Both the position numbers and the translations under genes were made by a program. A model generated the notes under the pieces. It was given only the letters and a program-made list of their open reading frames with translations, was not told where the DNA came from and made no database searches. A stretch of DNA of 64,000 nt from Nostoc sp. CHAB 5844 (GTDB lineage: Bacteria; Cyanobacteriota; Cyanobacteriia; Cyanobacteriales; Nostocaceae): positions 1-64,000 of the forward strand of contig NZ_JAIVFW010000016.1 of NCBI RefSeq assembly GCF_020829595.1. Reading direction: 5' to 3'. The first letter of the stretch is position 1. The number at the start of each line of letters is the position of its first letter. Shown here in pieces: positions 28,797 to 37,633 of the stretch.

Positions 28797-29330
28797 ATAA
28801 GAATACAGGAGTCAGAATTCAGAATTCAGAATTTAAGTAGAGCGACTTGAAGATTTATCCTTGGGATAAATAGGACTTACGCAAAAACTCTCTTAAACTC
28901 TCATTCCTCCGTGTCGCGCCAGTTGCTTCAAGTCGAGCCACTGAGTTGCGGGGGTTCCCCCCGTTGTAGCAAGTGGCGTGGCAGAGCCGACGACAGTTGC
29001 CTCAAGTCGGGAAACCCTTTCGGCAGTTGCTTCAAGTCGGCAAAGCCGCCCAACGCACTGCCTCACCACGGCACTGTCTCCCCAACGCACTGGCTTCTCT
29101 GTGTCCTCTGTGGTTCGTTTTCCGTTAGCTGTGCTTAAGTCCTAATAAAGTAGAAAGCAGGATTAAAGAGAGTTTTATCCTGTTTCATTTTTCTTCACAT
29201 AGTTTTGTTTTTCACAATCGTTCTACTTATTAGTTTTGCCATTGTTTAACACCAAGAGACTTAGACTTTCTTGGTGTTTTCCCATAAAAATTACAATAAA
29301 ATTTGGATAGATTTCTCTTGGTTAAAGCCT
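28797..29330. repeat. intergenic region dominated by a MITE-like element
   Basis: After the TPR gene, sequence 28871-29144 forms a MITE-like element with terminal repeats TAGGACTTACGC and GTGCTTAAGTCCTA. Within it are further palindromic repeats (GTTGCGGGGGTTCCCCCCG near 28945-28963). Remaining bases to 29330 show no gene. Confidence 0.75.
28871..29144. mobile_element. MITE-like element with nested palindromic repeats
   Basis: Starts TAGGACTTACGCAAAAACTC and ends GTGCTTAAGTCCTAAT, an approximate terminal inverted repeat of 13-14 bp. Interior CTCTGTGTCCTCTGTGGTTC near 29097-29117 is a characteristic segment of this repeat family; a similar segment is found inside the ketosynthase gene (53358-53378). 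Palindromic repeats with GGGGGTTCCCCCC occupy its centre. No transposase. Confidence 0.75.
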
Positions 29331-30134
29331 ATGACTTCCCTATCGGCGTTAACTTTACCTGACCACACACAATTACCAGAGTCAGATGGAACCTTTGTAA
29401 GCCAGTCGCTTGCGGGGGTTCCCCCCGTTGTGCGAACTGGCGCGAAGAATTGGCAAGAACATCCCCAAAGTGTATTACTGACAGACTCAATTAGTCCTGT
29501 TATAGAAGCATTGCATCCCGACTCTCAGTATTGCATAGGGCAAGATTTAGGCATCTATTGGCGGCTAACTGACCCCCCAGAAAAAGGCGCAACAGCACCA
29601 GATTGGTTTTATGTTCCCAATGTACCGCCGACTCTCAACGGTCAAACGCGGCGTTCCTACGTACTGTGGAAGGAATATGTTGCACCGTTAATTGTGATTG
29701 AATTTGTCTCTGGCGATGGTAGAGAGGAACGAGATAGAACACCGCCGTCGCAAGGTGAAGGTGGAAGTGTCGGCAAGTTTTGGATTTACGAACAAGCAAT
29801 TCGTGTGCCTTACTATGCGATTTACGAAGTAGCCAAAGCCCAGGTAGAAGTTTATCATTTAGTTGATAATGCCTATCAACTTATGCAACCCAATGAACGC
29901 GGACATCACTTAATTACACCAATGGGTGTAGAGTTGGGAATTTGGCAAGGATTTTATCCAAATGCGGAGTTACCTTGGTTGCGGTGGTGGGATGCACAAG
30001 GAAATTTATTGCTAACTGGTGATGAACGGACAAAAGTTGAGCGACAAAAACGCGAGAGAATTGTCGAGAAGTTGCGTCACCTTTCTCCTGAACAACTCAA
30101 CGCTTTAGGAATTGACCCAGAAATGTTAGATTAG
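29331..30134 (+). CDS. Uma2 (DUF820) family protein with an in-frame repeat insertion
   Basis: 267 residues from the ATG at 29331. Uma2 proteins have a PD-(D/E)XK-like nuclease fold and are often expanded in cyanobacteria; the activity is not established. Features seen: DWFYVPNVPP, APLIVIEFVSGDG and FWIYEQAIRVPYYAIYEV. Codons for SLAGVPPVVRTGA derive from a palindromic repeat (29401-29441, arms GCCAGTCGC and GCGAACTGGC) that inserted in frame near the N-terminus. The C-terminus is a basic, coiled region (ERTKVERQKRERIVEKL). Confidence 0.8.
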   Translation: MTSLSALTLPDHTQLPESDGTFVSQSLAGVPPVVRTGAKNWQEHPQSVLLTDSISPVIEALHPDSQYCIGQDLGIYWRLTDPPEKGATAPDWFYVPNVPPTLNGQTRRSYVLWKEYVAPLIVIEFVSGDGREERDRTPPSQGEGGSVGKFWIYEQAIRVPYYAIYEVAKAQVEVYHLVDNAYQLMQPNERGHHLITPMGVELGIWQGFYPNAELPWLRWWDAQGNLLLTGDERTKVERQKRERIVEKLRHLSPEQLNALGIDPEMLD

Positions 30135-30140
30135 CAAATT

Positions 30141-31709
30141 CTAATGGGCAACTGCACCACCAGTTGCTTTAACTTTTTTAATGAATAAAACAGCAACGCC
30201 ACTGAGTAATAAAGCTAAACCAATAAAATAGAAACAATCATTAAAAGCCATCACAAATGCTTCGCGGCGGACGACATTTGAAATAGATGCGATCGCCTGA
30301 TTCTGCGCTGTAGTTAAATCTGCGCCACGACTGATAAAATATTGTGTCATTTGCTCAATTCGCTGTTGCGTTTCTGGATTATACAAAGATACGGCATCTC
30401 CTAATCTATTCGAGTGAAATTGCTCCCTATTAGTCAATAAAGTTGCTAATACTGCAATTCCTATAGAACCACCCATATTCCGCATCATATTAAATAAACC
30501 ACTAGCTGAACCTGCATCTTTAGGATTCAACCCACTAGTTGCAATAGATGTTAGTGGAACCATAATTAACGGTTGTCCCATAGCACGAACAAGTTGTGAC
30601 CACCGTAATTGATCTAAACCTGTTTGATTAGTCAATCCCGCATTCATAAATGCACTGATAGCAAACAAAGTAACTCCTAACGCCACCATAAAACGCACAT
30701 CAATGCGCTGCATCAATTTAGGAATAAAGGGAATAATAAATAATTGTGGAATGCCTGCCCAAATTAAAACTTCGCCAATTTGCAATGCATTATATTTTTG
30801 AATTTGAGCAAGATATAAAGGCAAAATATAAATCGAGCCATATAATCCTATGCCCAGCGATACATTCACAATACTAGCTAAACCAAAGTTACGATAACGT
30901 AAAAGACGTAAATTAATAAATGGTTGCTTACGAGTTAATTCAATCAAGAAAAATAAAGCCAGAAAAATTGCGGCAATTATACTTAATCGCACAATTAAAG
31001 GCGAACCAAACCAATCTTTGCGGCTACCTTCTTCTAACACAACTTGTAGGGAACCTAAGCCAATAGCCATCGAAATAATTCCCCACCAGTCACCTTGTTT
31101 TAACAACTGTATTTGAGGTTGGTCTTGCCTAATTCCATACCACACACCAGATAGCATCAATATTCCCGGAAATACATTGATATAAAAGCTGTATTCCCAA
31201 CTATAATTTTCTGTTAACCAACCGCCTAAAGTCGGGCCGATTGATGGGGCAAAAACTGCCGTAATGGCAAATGCGGCTAGTCCTATTGATTGTTTTGCTG
31301 GCGGTAAAGTTGTTAAGACAACTGTCAAAGCTGAAGGAATTAAAACACCACCTGTAAACCCTTGCAAAGCCCGGAAAACAATCATGGAATTTAAATCCCA
31401 TGCCCAAGCACAGCAAATAGAGAAGAAGATAAATAATACAGTATTGACTAATAAATAAAGCCTCAGAGAAAAAACCCGCGATAGCCATCCTGTTAAGGGA
31501 ATGACGACAATTTCTGCTACGAGATAAGCAGTAGAAATCCAAGAACCTTCTTCTAAAGTTGCGCCTAAAGATGCTTGAATTTCTTGTAATGAAGCATTAG
31601 TGATTTGGATATCTAATACTGCCATAAAAGCACCAAGCATACTTGCTAATACACCAATCCAAGTTCTCAGCGGTATGCGTTCTGGTGCTACAGCAGAAAC
31701 ATTAGCCAT
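30141..31709 (-). CDS. DHA2-family multidrug efflux MFS transporter (EmrB/QacA type)
   Basis: 522 residues with 14 predicted membrane helices. Signature MFS motifs are seen: LDIQITNASLQEIQASLG in helix 1, GWLSRVFSLRLYL between helices 2-3, and a helix 5 antiporter motif GPTLGGWLTE. It is the last gene of a four-gene run (marR, hlyD, MFS, DHA2) on the minus strand. EmrB-type pumps normally need an EmrA/HlyD adaptor; the adaptor here appears damaged. Confidence 0.9.
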   Translation of the reverse strand: MANVSAVAPERIPLRTWIGVLASMLGAFMAVLDIQITNASLQEIQASLGATLEEGSWISTAYLVAEIVVIPLTGWLSRVFSLRLYLLVNTVLFIFFSICCAWAWDLNSMIVFRALQGFTGGVLIPSALTVVLTTLPPAKQSIGLAAFAITAVFAPSIGPTLGGWLTENYSWEYSFYINVFPGILMLSGVWYGIRQDQPQIQLLKQGDWWGIISMAIGLGSLQVVLEEGSRKDWFGSPLIVRLSIIAAIFLALFFLIELTRKQPFINLRLLRYRNFGLASIVNVSLGIGLYGSIYILPLYLAQIQKYNALQIGEVLIWAGIPQLFIIPFIPKLMQRIDVRFMVALGVTLFAISAFMNAGLTNQTGLDQLRWSQLVRAMGQPLIMVPLTSIATSGLNPKDAGSASGLFNMMRNMGGSIGIAVLATLLTNREQFHSNRLGDAVSLYNPETQQRIEQMTQYFISRGADLTTAQNQAIASISNVVRREAFVMAFNDCFYFIGLALLLSGVAVLFIKKVKATGGAVAH

Positions 31710-31811
31710 AGTATTACTCCAGTTTTAGGTACGTAAGAATATTAAAAATGTACCATTTAATGCAGAAATTTTGAAGAAACAACGAAGCTCACATAAAGGT
31801 TGATTCACTGT

Positions 31812-33086
31812 TCATTCAGAGACTTTATTACTGGTTAAAATACCCTTCTGTTGATAAATCGGTATTACCATTTGTCGTAAAGCAGGTAGTTGTCTACTAA
31901 AAAATATTGAAGCAACAATACAAGCTATACCATCAATAATTAATGTGTTAGGAGCGCCAATTATATCGGCAATTCCGCCGCCTATTAAATTGCCTATAGG
32001 TATCATTCCTAAAAATGACATTGTATATAAGCTCATCAATCTACCCCGTTTATCTTCTTCAACGATGGTTTGTAAAAATGTATTACTAGCAGCAATTTGT
32101 AAAATGGTTCCTAAGCCTACAAATAGCATTGTAAATAGAGACAATGGTAAAAATCGGGAGACTGCAAAGGCAATAAGACCAACTCCTAATATTGCTGGCG
32201 CGATCGCAATCAATTTCCCAATGCCCAATATTGTTTTACGAGTAGCAAGATATATCCCCCCAGATAAAGCGCCAACGCCTGATGCTGCCATTAAAAATCC
32301 TAAAGTTTCTGCACCACCTTTGAGGATTGTTTCAGCAAAAACTGGCACAAGAATCGTATTTTGCAATCCCATTAAACTTACTAAAGCTGATAGCAAGAGA
32401 ATTGCTCGAATAGGCGGAAAGCTAAAGGCATAAACAAATCCCTCTTTAACTTTCTGTATGGGATTGCCGTCTGTTCCTGACATTTTCCACGGCTTAACTT
32501 TCATTGCCAACAAAGCAATAATGACGGCAATGTAACTCAAACCATCTATTAAAAAACAGTAAGCAGCACCAACTTGGGCAATTAGTAATCCTCCCAGAGC
32601 TGGGCCAATTAGTCGCGCACCATTAATCATAGTTGAGTTGATGGCGATCGCATTAGCTAAATCTTCTCTACGTTCTACTAGTTCAGGTACGAATGCTTGT
32701 CGTGCTGGTGCATCTAAGGCGTTGATGAATCCTTGTAACAAACTCAAAGCGATGATCTGCCAAACATGAATCACGCCTGTTAGTGTTAATGTTGCTAACG
32801 CTAACGACTGGATCATCGCCATAATTTGTGTAGCAATTAAGGTACGATAACGCGAAAAGCGATCCACAAATACCCCACCAAAAGGCGCTAGAAAAAAGCT
32901 CGGAATTTGACTAGCAAATCCGACAACTCCTAACATTAATGGTGAGTTAGTTAAGTCATACACTAGCCAAACAGTAGCTAGTTGAGTCATCCATGTGCCA
33001 ATTAAGGAAATCCCTTGTCCGGCAAAAAACAAACGATAGTTTTTTGATCTGAAGGCAGGTAGTTGCAACTGTCTAAGTATTGTCAT
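31812..33086 (-). CDS. MFS transporter (EntS/DUF894-like exporter)
   Basis: 424 residues with about 12 helices. Family features: an N-terminal RNYRLFFAGQGISLIGTWMT, then an MFS motif PFGGVFVDRFSRYRTL, and central symmetry. This branch exports siderophores or small hydrophobic molecules, but its substrate is unknown. It lies between hlyD and the DHA2 pump in the same orientation, 230 nt downstream of hlyD, so it may be part of one efflux transcription unit controlled by the MarR gene upstream. Confidence 0.88.
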   Translation of the reverse strand: MTILRQLQLPAFRSKNYRLFFAGQGISLIGTWMTQLATVWLVYDLTNSPLMLGVVGFASQIPSFFLAPFGGVFVDRFSRYRTLIATQIMAMIQSLALATLTLTGVIHVWQIIALSLLQGFINALDAPARQAFVPELVERREDLANAIAINSTMINGARLIGPALGGLLIAQVGAAYCFLIDGLSYIAVIIALLAMKVKPWKMSGTDGNPIQKVKEGFVYAFSFPPIRAILLLSALVSLMGLQNTILVPVFAETILKGGAETLGFLMAASGVGALSGGIYLATRKTILGIGKLIAIAPAILGVGLIAFAVSRFLPLSLFTMLFVGLGTILQIAASNTFLQTIVEEDKRGRLMSLYTMSFLGMIPIGNLIGGGIADIIGAPNTLIIDGIACIVASIFFSRQLPALRQMVIPIYQQKGILTSNKVSE

Positions 33087-33244
33087 TTATCATTGGTCAT
33101 GTCTGTGAAAACTGGGTGTAAGGGTGTAAGGGTGTCGGGTTAATGAGTTTTTGACACCTACACCCCTAAACCTCTGCACCCTTCCCAAACCCTTGATTTT
33201 TCGTTTTCATGCGTAACTTCTATCAAGTTAATTTCAGACTTCAT

Positions 33245-33316
33245 ACTACCCTTCTCCCAAAGGGAGACGCTACGCGAACGGGAAGCCACCCAAAGGGTGT
33301 CTACACACTTCATACT
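33245..33316. repeat. dispersed repeat and STRR downstream of hlyD
   Basis: Contains CCCAAAGGGAGACGCTACGC and related GGGAAGCCACCCAAAGGGTG segments of a dispersed palindromic family, then CTTCATA-type units near 33308-33320 that abut the end of hlyD. No gene. Confidence 0.65.
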
Positions 33317-33982
33317 TCATTTCACTTCAACAGTAACTTCCGCAGACATCCCAGGTGTAATCCGTGAGTCGTAACCTTGGATACTCTTTTGGTCTAAAAC
33401 TATTTTTACGGGGATGCGTTGCACAACTTTGGTAAAGTTACCTGTAGCGTTATCTGGCGGTAACAAGGCAAATTGAGCGCCGGAAGCAGGGGAAATACTG
33501 TCAACTCGTCCGCTAAAGGTGTGATGGGGAAAAGCATCCAGTTTAATTTCTACTGGCTGTCCTGGGCGCATCCTTTCTAGTTGGGTTTCTTTAAAGTTGG
33601 CTACTACCCAATTTTCATTATCAACGATCGCCATTAGTGGTGATCCGACTTGGATTCTATTACCAACTTCTACGGTTTTTTTACCAACTCGTCCAGCACT
33701 AGGAGCGGTAATGTTGGTGTAGGATAACTGCAATTGGGCATCTTTTAATGATGCTTCAGCCTGAGCGATCGCACCTATACCCAAGCCTGCCAAAATTAGA
33801 GGTAGCCGCTTTTTACTGCGCGGTTTCTCTTTCGTTTCTGCCTCTGGCTGTGGATGTACATCAGTTTCCGGTGCTTCAGGTATTGCTGTTGCGGCTTCTA
33901 ATGCCTCAGTATCAGTAACCAATTCTGTTTCTAAAACAGCAGTTTTTTCTTTGTTGCGTCCATTTAAAGTAGTTGTAGCCAT
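33317..33982 (-). CDS. HlyD/EmrA-type membrane-fusion adaptor with internal deletion
   Basis: 221 residues, about half the usual EmrA length. Residues 1-60 are a cytoplasmic, acidic region, and 60-72 (LPLILAGLGIGAI) begin the membrane helix. The sequence then jumps straight to AQAEASLKDAQLQLSYTNIT, the end of the periplasmic hairpin, and continues normally with APSAGRVGKKTVEVGNRIQV. The rest of the membrane helix, the first lipoyl half and the long coiled coil are missing. The joint lies exactly on a HIP1 octamer (33765-33772). The frame is preserved, but an adaptor without its helix and coiled coil is unlikely to work. Confidence 0.88.
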   Translation of the reverse strand: MATTTLNGRNKEKTAVLETELVTDTEALEAATAIPEAPETDVHPQPEAETKEKPRSKKRLPLILAGLGIGAIAQAEASLKDAQLQLSYTNITAPSAGRVGKKTVEVGNRIQVGSPLMAIVDNENWVVANFKETQLERMRPGQPVEIKLDAFPHHTFSGRVDSISPASGAQFALLPPDNATGNFTKVVQRIPVKIVLDQKSIQGYDSRITPGMSAEVTVEVK

Positions 33983-34010
33983 TCTTCCTCACTTCCTTGC
34001 TTAATAATTT

Positions 34011-34075
34011 TTATTTAGAATACGTACTATTTAGTTACAAGCTATTTCTATTCTTTTATTTAGTATGCTAACTAT
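34011..34075. promoter_or_regulatory. two candidate MarR operators upstream of hlyD
   Basis: Site A, 34011-34033, contains TAGAATACGTACTA; site B, 34056-34075, contains TAGTATGCTAACTA. Both share the TAG-N8-CTA core and a TTATTTAG flank with the site upstream of marR (34604-34626), which reads TAGTATACGTACTA. Repetition at both the regulator and the first target gene supports operator function. Confidence 0.7.
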
Positions 34076-34130
34076 CTTCTCAAAAAAATTTATACACTGC
34101 TTCACCCGAATGGGCGATTGTCATTTTGCC

Positions 34131-34595
34131 TTAAGATAGGTTAGAAATTGCTGTATTTAGTAGTTGAGAAAATAACTCACGGTCAGCAGCAGAAATACCA
34201 CGCATAGCTTCATCTCGTAATTCTGCGGCCAGTGGAGGTAAAACTTTTTCCAATTCCTTACCAGCATCTGTTAACCAGATGCGCCAAATGCGGCGATCGT
34301 GTGCATCTCGTTCTCGACGCACTAAGCCGCGTTCTTCCATCCGGTCTAGTACGCCTGTTAAAGTCCCTCCTACCTGTTGCAACTTCTCGCCAATACTGGA
34401 TGTGGGTAAACCATCTTCTTGCCACAAACAGCACAACACCAACCAATGAAATGGTGTTAGTCCAAAAGGTTCTAGTTGGTCAGTAAACTTACGAGTAAGT
34501 AGTTGTGAAAGCAGTTTGATTTTATAACCTAAACTGTAAGGTGCTAAAACTTGCTGCCACGACTCTAAAGTTTTATTATTAGATTGAACAACCAT
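34131..34595 (-). CDS. MarR family transcriptional regulator
   Basis: 154 residues with a winged helix-turn-helix: LTPFHWLVLCCLWQEDGLPT, then SSIGEKLQQVGGTLTGVLDR (recognition helix) and the wing ERRGL-type region VRRERDAHDRRIWRIWLTD. MarR repressors bind short palindromes and release on ligand binding. It is the first gene of the efflux run and probably represses itself and hlyD through the repeated TAGT-N6-ACTA sites. Confidence 0.92.
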   Translation of the reverse strand: MVVQSNNKTLESWQQVLAPYSLGYKIKLLSQLLTRKFTDQLEPFGLTPFHWLVLCCLWQEDGLPTSSIGEKLQQVGGTLTGVLDRMEERGLVRRERDAHDRRIWRIWLTDAGKELEKVLPPLAAELRDEAMRGISAADRELFSQLLNTAISNLS

Positions 34596-34603
34596 TATAA
34601 AAA

Positions 34604-34626
34604 TTATTTAGTATACGTACTATTTA
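34604..34626. promoter_or_regulatory. candidate MarR operator upstream of marR
   Basis: TAGTATACGTACTA (34609-34622) is an inverted repeat, TAGTA/TACTA, flanked by TTATT and TTTA. It begins 9 bases upstream of the marR start and matches the two sites in front of hlyD, so it is well placed for autorepression. Confidence 0.72.
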
Positions 34627-35240
34627 TCATAACCAGACTTATCAATCTTGGCAAGTGAGCGATCGCGTTCAACAATAAGATTTGTAGAATAGGTGCGATC
34701 GCTTGGCGATTACACACACCACCAAAAACCACATAATAATTAGCCCCCTCCTCGCAAGCCTATTCATTACCCGGATCTTTCTCAACATTTGCGAGAGTAT
34801 TAACTCACGTTTTCTATAATCCTGATTCGTTCGTCTTTAATTCTCAATAAAAACATAGTTTTAGCGAGAAGATTAAGCGCGAGTTTGTCAAGTATGTTTA
34901 ACCCCTCAGTCTCTAAGATGGTTGTAAAACCAGGGTTTCAAGATTGTAAAGAAAGATGTGACTAATGGATAGCCTACAAGGAGAGGTTCTTTCAAGATTA
35001 CTCAATCGGTGTTCTACTAAGTAGGAAGACACAAATAAACTTAACTATACTAATCAATGGCAAAATAGCTAAAAACCTCTTTCCTCCTGCCTCCTGCCTT
35101 GTCCTAATTAAAATTATTTATGTCTATCTACTTAATACGTGGACATGAATAATAAATCTTCACGCAACTTAATCTATTGCTAGACTCGCTTGCAGAAATT
35201 ATGTCATAAGTAAAAAAGGCTGTTAAATGCGAATCAACTT
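34627..35240. other. 614-bp intergenic region
   Basis: Between divergent marR and the methyltransferase gene. Contains HIP1 sites near 34659 and 34697 and a short STRR (CCTCCTG units, about 35084-35099). No coding frame or RNA recognised. Confidence 0.45.
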
Positions 35241-36158
35241 ATGACCGCTGCTGTACAAAATCCTAACTTGGCTGTTCATTTGGTAAACGGCATTCTGGCA
35301 ATTAAACCTTTAGCCAACCTTGCCAAGCACCAAGCCCGGCAAATGATGATTAAACGTGCTGAAAAAATTGGTGTGCCTTGGACAAAAACAGTAGAGAAGC
35401 TACATGAGCGTGATTGGTCAACAGATTTAGCTCAAGTACAAAATCCTCAGCTTTCCTACCCAGATTATTATGTCACTTCATTTCATGCTTACGAAAATGG
35501 CAATCTTAGCTGGCAAGCGGCTTTTGAAGTAGAACCTGCTGCCCATGCTGTTCACGCTAAGATTTGGCCTGGTGCTGAGGCCCAAGGCGATCGCCAACTC
35601 CGCCAAAGTTATCATGATATTCTCAAACCTTTTCTGTCTCAGGAACCACAAGACATTCTTGATGTGGGTTGTAGTGTCGGGTTAAGTACCTTTGCCTTGC
35701 AAGAAGTTTATCCTCATGCCAAAGTTACAGGCTTAGACTTATCTCCTTACTTCTTAGCTGTTGCCAACTATCGCGCTCAACAGCATCAAGCTGATATAAA
35801 TTGGGTTCATGCCGCAGCGGAATCTACAGGTTTACCAGATGCCTCGTTTGATTTAGTTTCTCTGTTTCTCATCTGCCACGAATTACCCCAAGTGCCAACC
35901 AGCCAAATTTTTGCAGAAGCACGACGATTGTTGCGACCCGGTGGACATTTGGCAATCATGGACATGAATCCTAAATCGGAAATTTACAAAAAAATGCCTG
36001 CCTACATTTTGACGTTGCTCAAGAGTACTGAACCATATTTAGATGAGTATTTCGCTTTGGATATTGAGCAAGCAATAGTGGAGGCAGGTTTCCAAACCCC
36101 CACCATCACCAGCAATAGCCCCCGTCACCGGACTGTAATTGCACAGGTGCGTGACTAA
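35241..36158 (+). CDS. class I SAM-dependent methyltransferase
   Basis: 305 residues. The N-terminal 100 residues form a helical extension, followed by the SAM-binding fold with motif I ILDVGCSVGLSTFA (about 135-148), acidic motif II VTGLDLSPYFLAVA and post-motif DASFDLVSLFLICHELP. The C-terminus has RRLLRPGGHLAIMDMNP. Substrate unknown. Its stop overlaps the start of the PrsW gene by 8 nt, which implies translational coupling. Confidence 0.88.
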   Translation: MTAAVQNPNLAVHLVNGILAIKPLANLAKHQARQMMIKRAEKIGVPWTKTVEKLHERDWSTDLAQVQNPQLSYPDYYVTSFHAYENGNLSWQAAFEVEPAAHAVHAKIWPGAEAQGDRQLRQSYHDILKPFLSQEPQDILDVGCSVGLSTFALQEVYPHAKVTGLDLSPYFLAVANYRAQQHQADINWVHAAAESTGLPDASFDLVSLFLICHELPQVPTSQIFAEARRLLRPGGHLAIMDMNPKSEIYKKMPAYILTLLKSTEPYLDEYFALDIEQAIVEAGFQTPTITSNSPRHRTVIAQVRD

Positions 36159-37110
36159 TTTAGCTTTACTGCTGTGGGCAGCAATTCCACCACTATTATT
36201 TTTGGGTTATTACTACTACCGTGTCACGTTTGCTCCGGCTTTACCGCGCTTGCTGTTGTTTCTTATGGCCGGGGCAATTTCTGGTGGAGTTGCCCTCAGC
36301 TTAGAATGGGTGGCGGAAATTGCATTTAACTTGATTGTAAATTGGCAGCAAATTCAGCGATCGCTTTTTGGCACAGCTTTACGGCAACTTGTAGAAATCG
36401 GGCCAATCGAAGAAGGTTGCAAGTTAATAGCAGTTATTATTCCAACAATTTATTTGCAACGCAGGTATCGGCTACGCGCCAGTAGCATTTTGCTGTTTAC
36501 CATCGTTGTGGCTTTAGGTTTTACTGCTGAAGAAAACTGGATTTATTTTTACCACGGTACAGCATCAGTTCTTGAGCGGAGTATTGGTACGCCAGTCCAT
36601 GCCATGTTTTCTGGACCTTGGGGTTATGCTTTAGGAATTTATCTTGCCTCAGCTATACGAATAAATCGAGACAATAAGTTGATTTTTCAAGCTTTGATCA
36701 ATTCTATTATCTGTCATGCACTGGTGAATGTTCTATCTATTGCTTGGCGTTATCCATCACCAGTAAACTTTCTCAGCTATGGTTTATTTCCCTTGTTGTT
36801 GTGGATGTTTTGGCGACTGGAACAATTACTGCGAAGGGTGCAAGGCAAATACCCAATAACCTTAATTTCAGGTCATTCACCCCAGCATCGTTTTTGGCAA
36901 AGAGGCTTAGTATTATTTGCACTTATGTTAGGTGGAAATTCTATTTTTGGACTGTTTCTTTTAGCCAGAACTCTCAGCCCTTTGAGTTTGTCGCAGCTTT
37001 TTTATCCAGATATTTTGCGGTTTATACTCAGTCGTTTTTTACTTAATTTGATGTTTGCAACTGTTGCATATTTAGTTTATTTGTATTTAATAAATTTTGG
37101 CGATCGCTAG
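36151..37110 (+). CDS. PrsW family intramembrane metalloprotease
   Basis: 319 residues from GTG at 36151. A polytopic membrane protein (about 8-9 helices) with the PrsW motifs: PIEEGCKLIAV, GFTAEENWIYF, and later His residues in PVHAMFSGPWGY and IICHALVNV. PrsW-type proteases cut anti-sigma factors or other membrane proteins. It overlaps the methyltransferase gene by 8 nt; the pair may share a substrate or pathway, but nothing nearby shows what it is. The GTG start is chosen over a TTG 12 bases upstream. Confidence 0.85.
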   Translation: MTNLALLLWAAIPPLLFLGYYYYRVTFAPALPRLLLFLMAGAISGGVALSLEWVAEIAFNLIVNWQQIQRSLFGTALRQLVEIGPIEEGCKLIAVIIPTIYLQRRYRLRASSILLFTIVVALGFTAEENWIYFYHGTASVLERSIGTPVHAMFSGPWGYALGIYLASAIRINRDNKLIFQALINSIICHALVNVLSIAWRYPSPVNFLSYGLFPLLLWMFWRLEQLLRRVQGKYPITLISGHSPQHRFWQRGLVLFALMLGGNSIFGLFLLARTLSPLSLSQLFYPDILRFILSRFLLNLMFATVAYLVYLYLINFGDR

Positions 37111-37633
37111 TAAATTTCATAAGTAAAATCTTCTTTTTCGTCCAATTTTAACTTCTCATGACGTTATTTAACACTTTATGATTAGGCGATCACTAGTTAA
37201 TAGTTAAGTTTATATAGGACTCTTATTTGATTTTTGAAATATACGTAGTAGCGTGTCAAGGCTAAAATAGTGTATTAGCTGTAGGTTGGGTTGAACGGAG
37301 TGAAACCCAACATGGATACGGGTGTTGGGTTTCGTTCCTCAACCCAACCTACATTTTTTTGCATCATTTTAGGCTTGTCAGTCCACTACATATACTTAGA
37401 TTTTTTCAAAAATCAAATCGGACTCCTATATTAGCTGTTTGACTCTGAAGCAAAGTTACGTATATTTACTGTGATGACGGTTTTGCGTATTACAAATACT
37501 ATTAAATCAAACTCTCATCTTCTACATTTAATAGCGGATATTGACTAAATAAAATTACCCCAAGAAAGCTAGGGGAAGTGTAGGTTTTACATCGCATATT
37601 AGTGACGCAAAATTTTATGCATCAACTCTTTTA
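37111..37633. other. intergenic region with a nested inverted-repeat element
   Basis: Holds the MITE-like element at 37213-37430. No coding frame; the remaining AT-rich sequence has no recognised feature. Confidence 0.6.
37213..37430. mobile_element. nested inverted-repeat (MITE-like) element
   Basis: Three nested layers. Outer arms TATAGGACTCTTATTTGATT at 37213 and their inverse AATCAAATCGGACTCCTATA ending at 37430. Middle arms GTAGTAGCGTGTCAAGGCTA (37245) and TAGGCTTGTCAGTCCACTAC (to 37389), about 19 of 24 matching. Inner palindrome GTAGGTTGGGTTGAACGGAG at 37281 with inverse ending CAACCCAACCTAC at 37351. No coding potential. Confidence 0.85.

Noticed and set aside
31945-32433. 162-codon forward frame
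   Set aside because: Antisense of the MFS transporter; composition reflects reversed membrane-protein codons.
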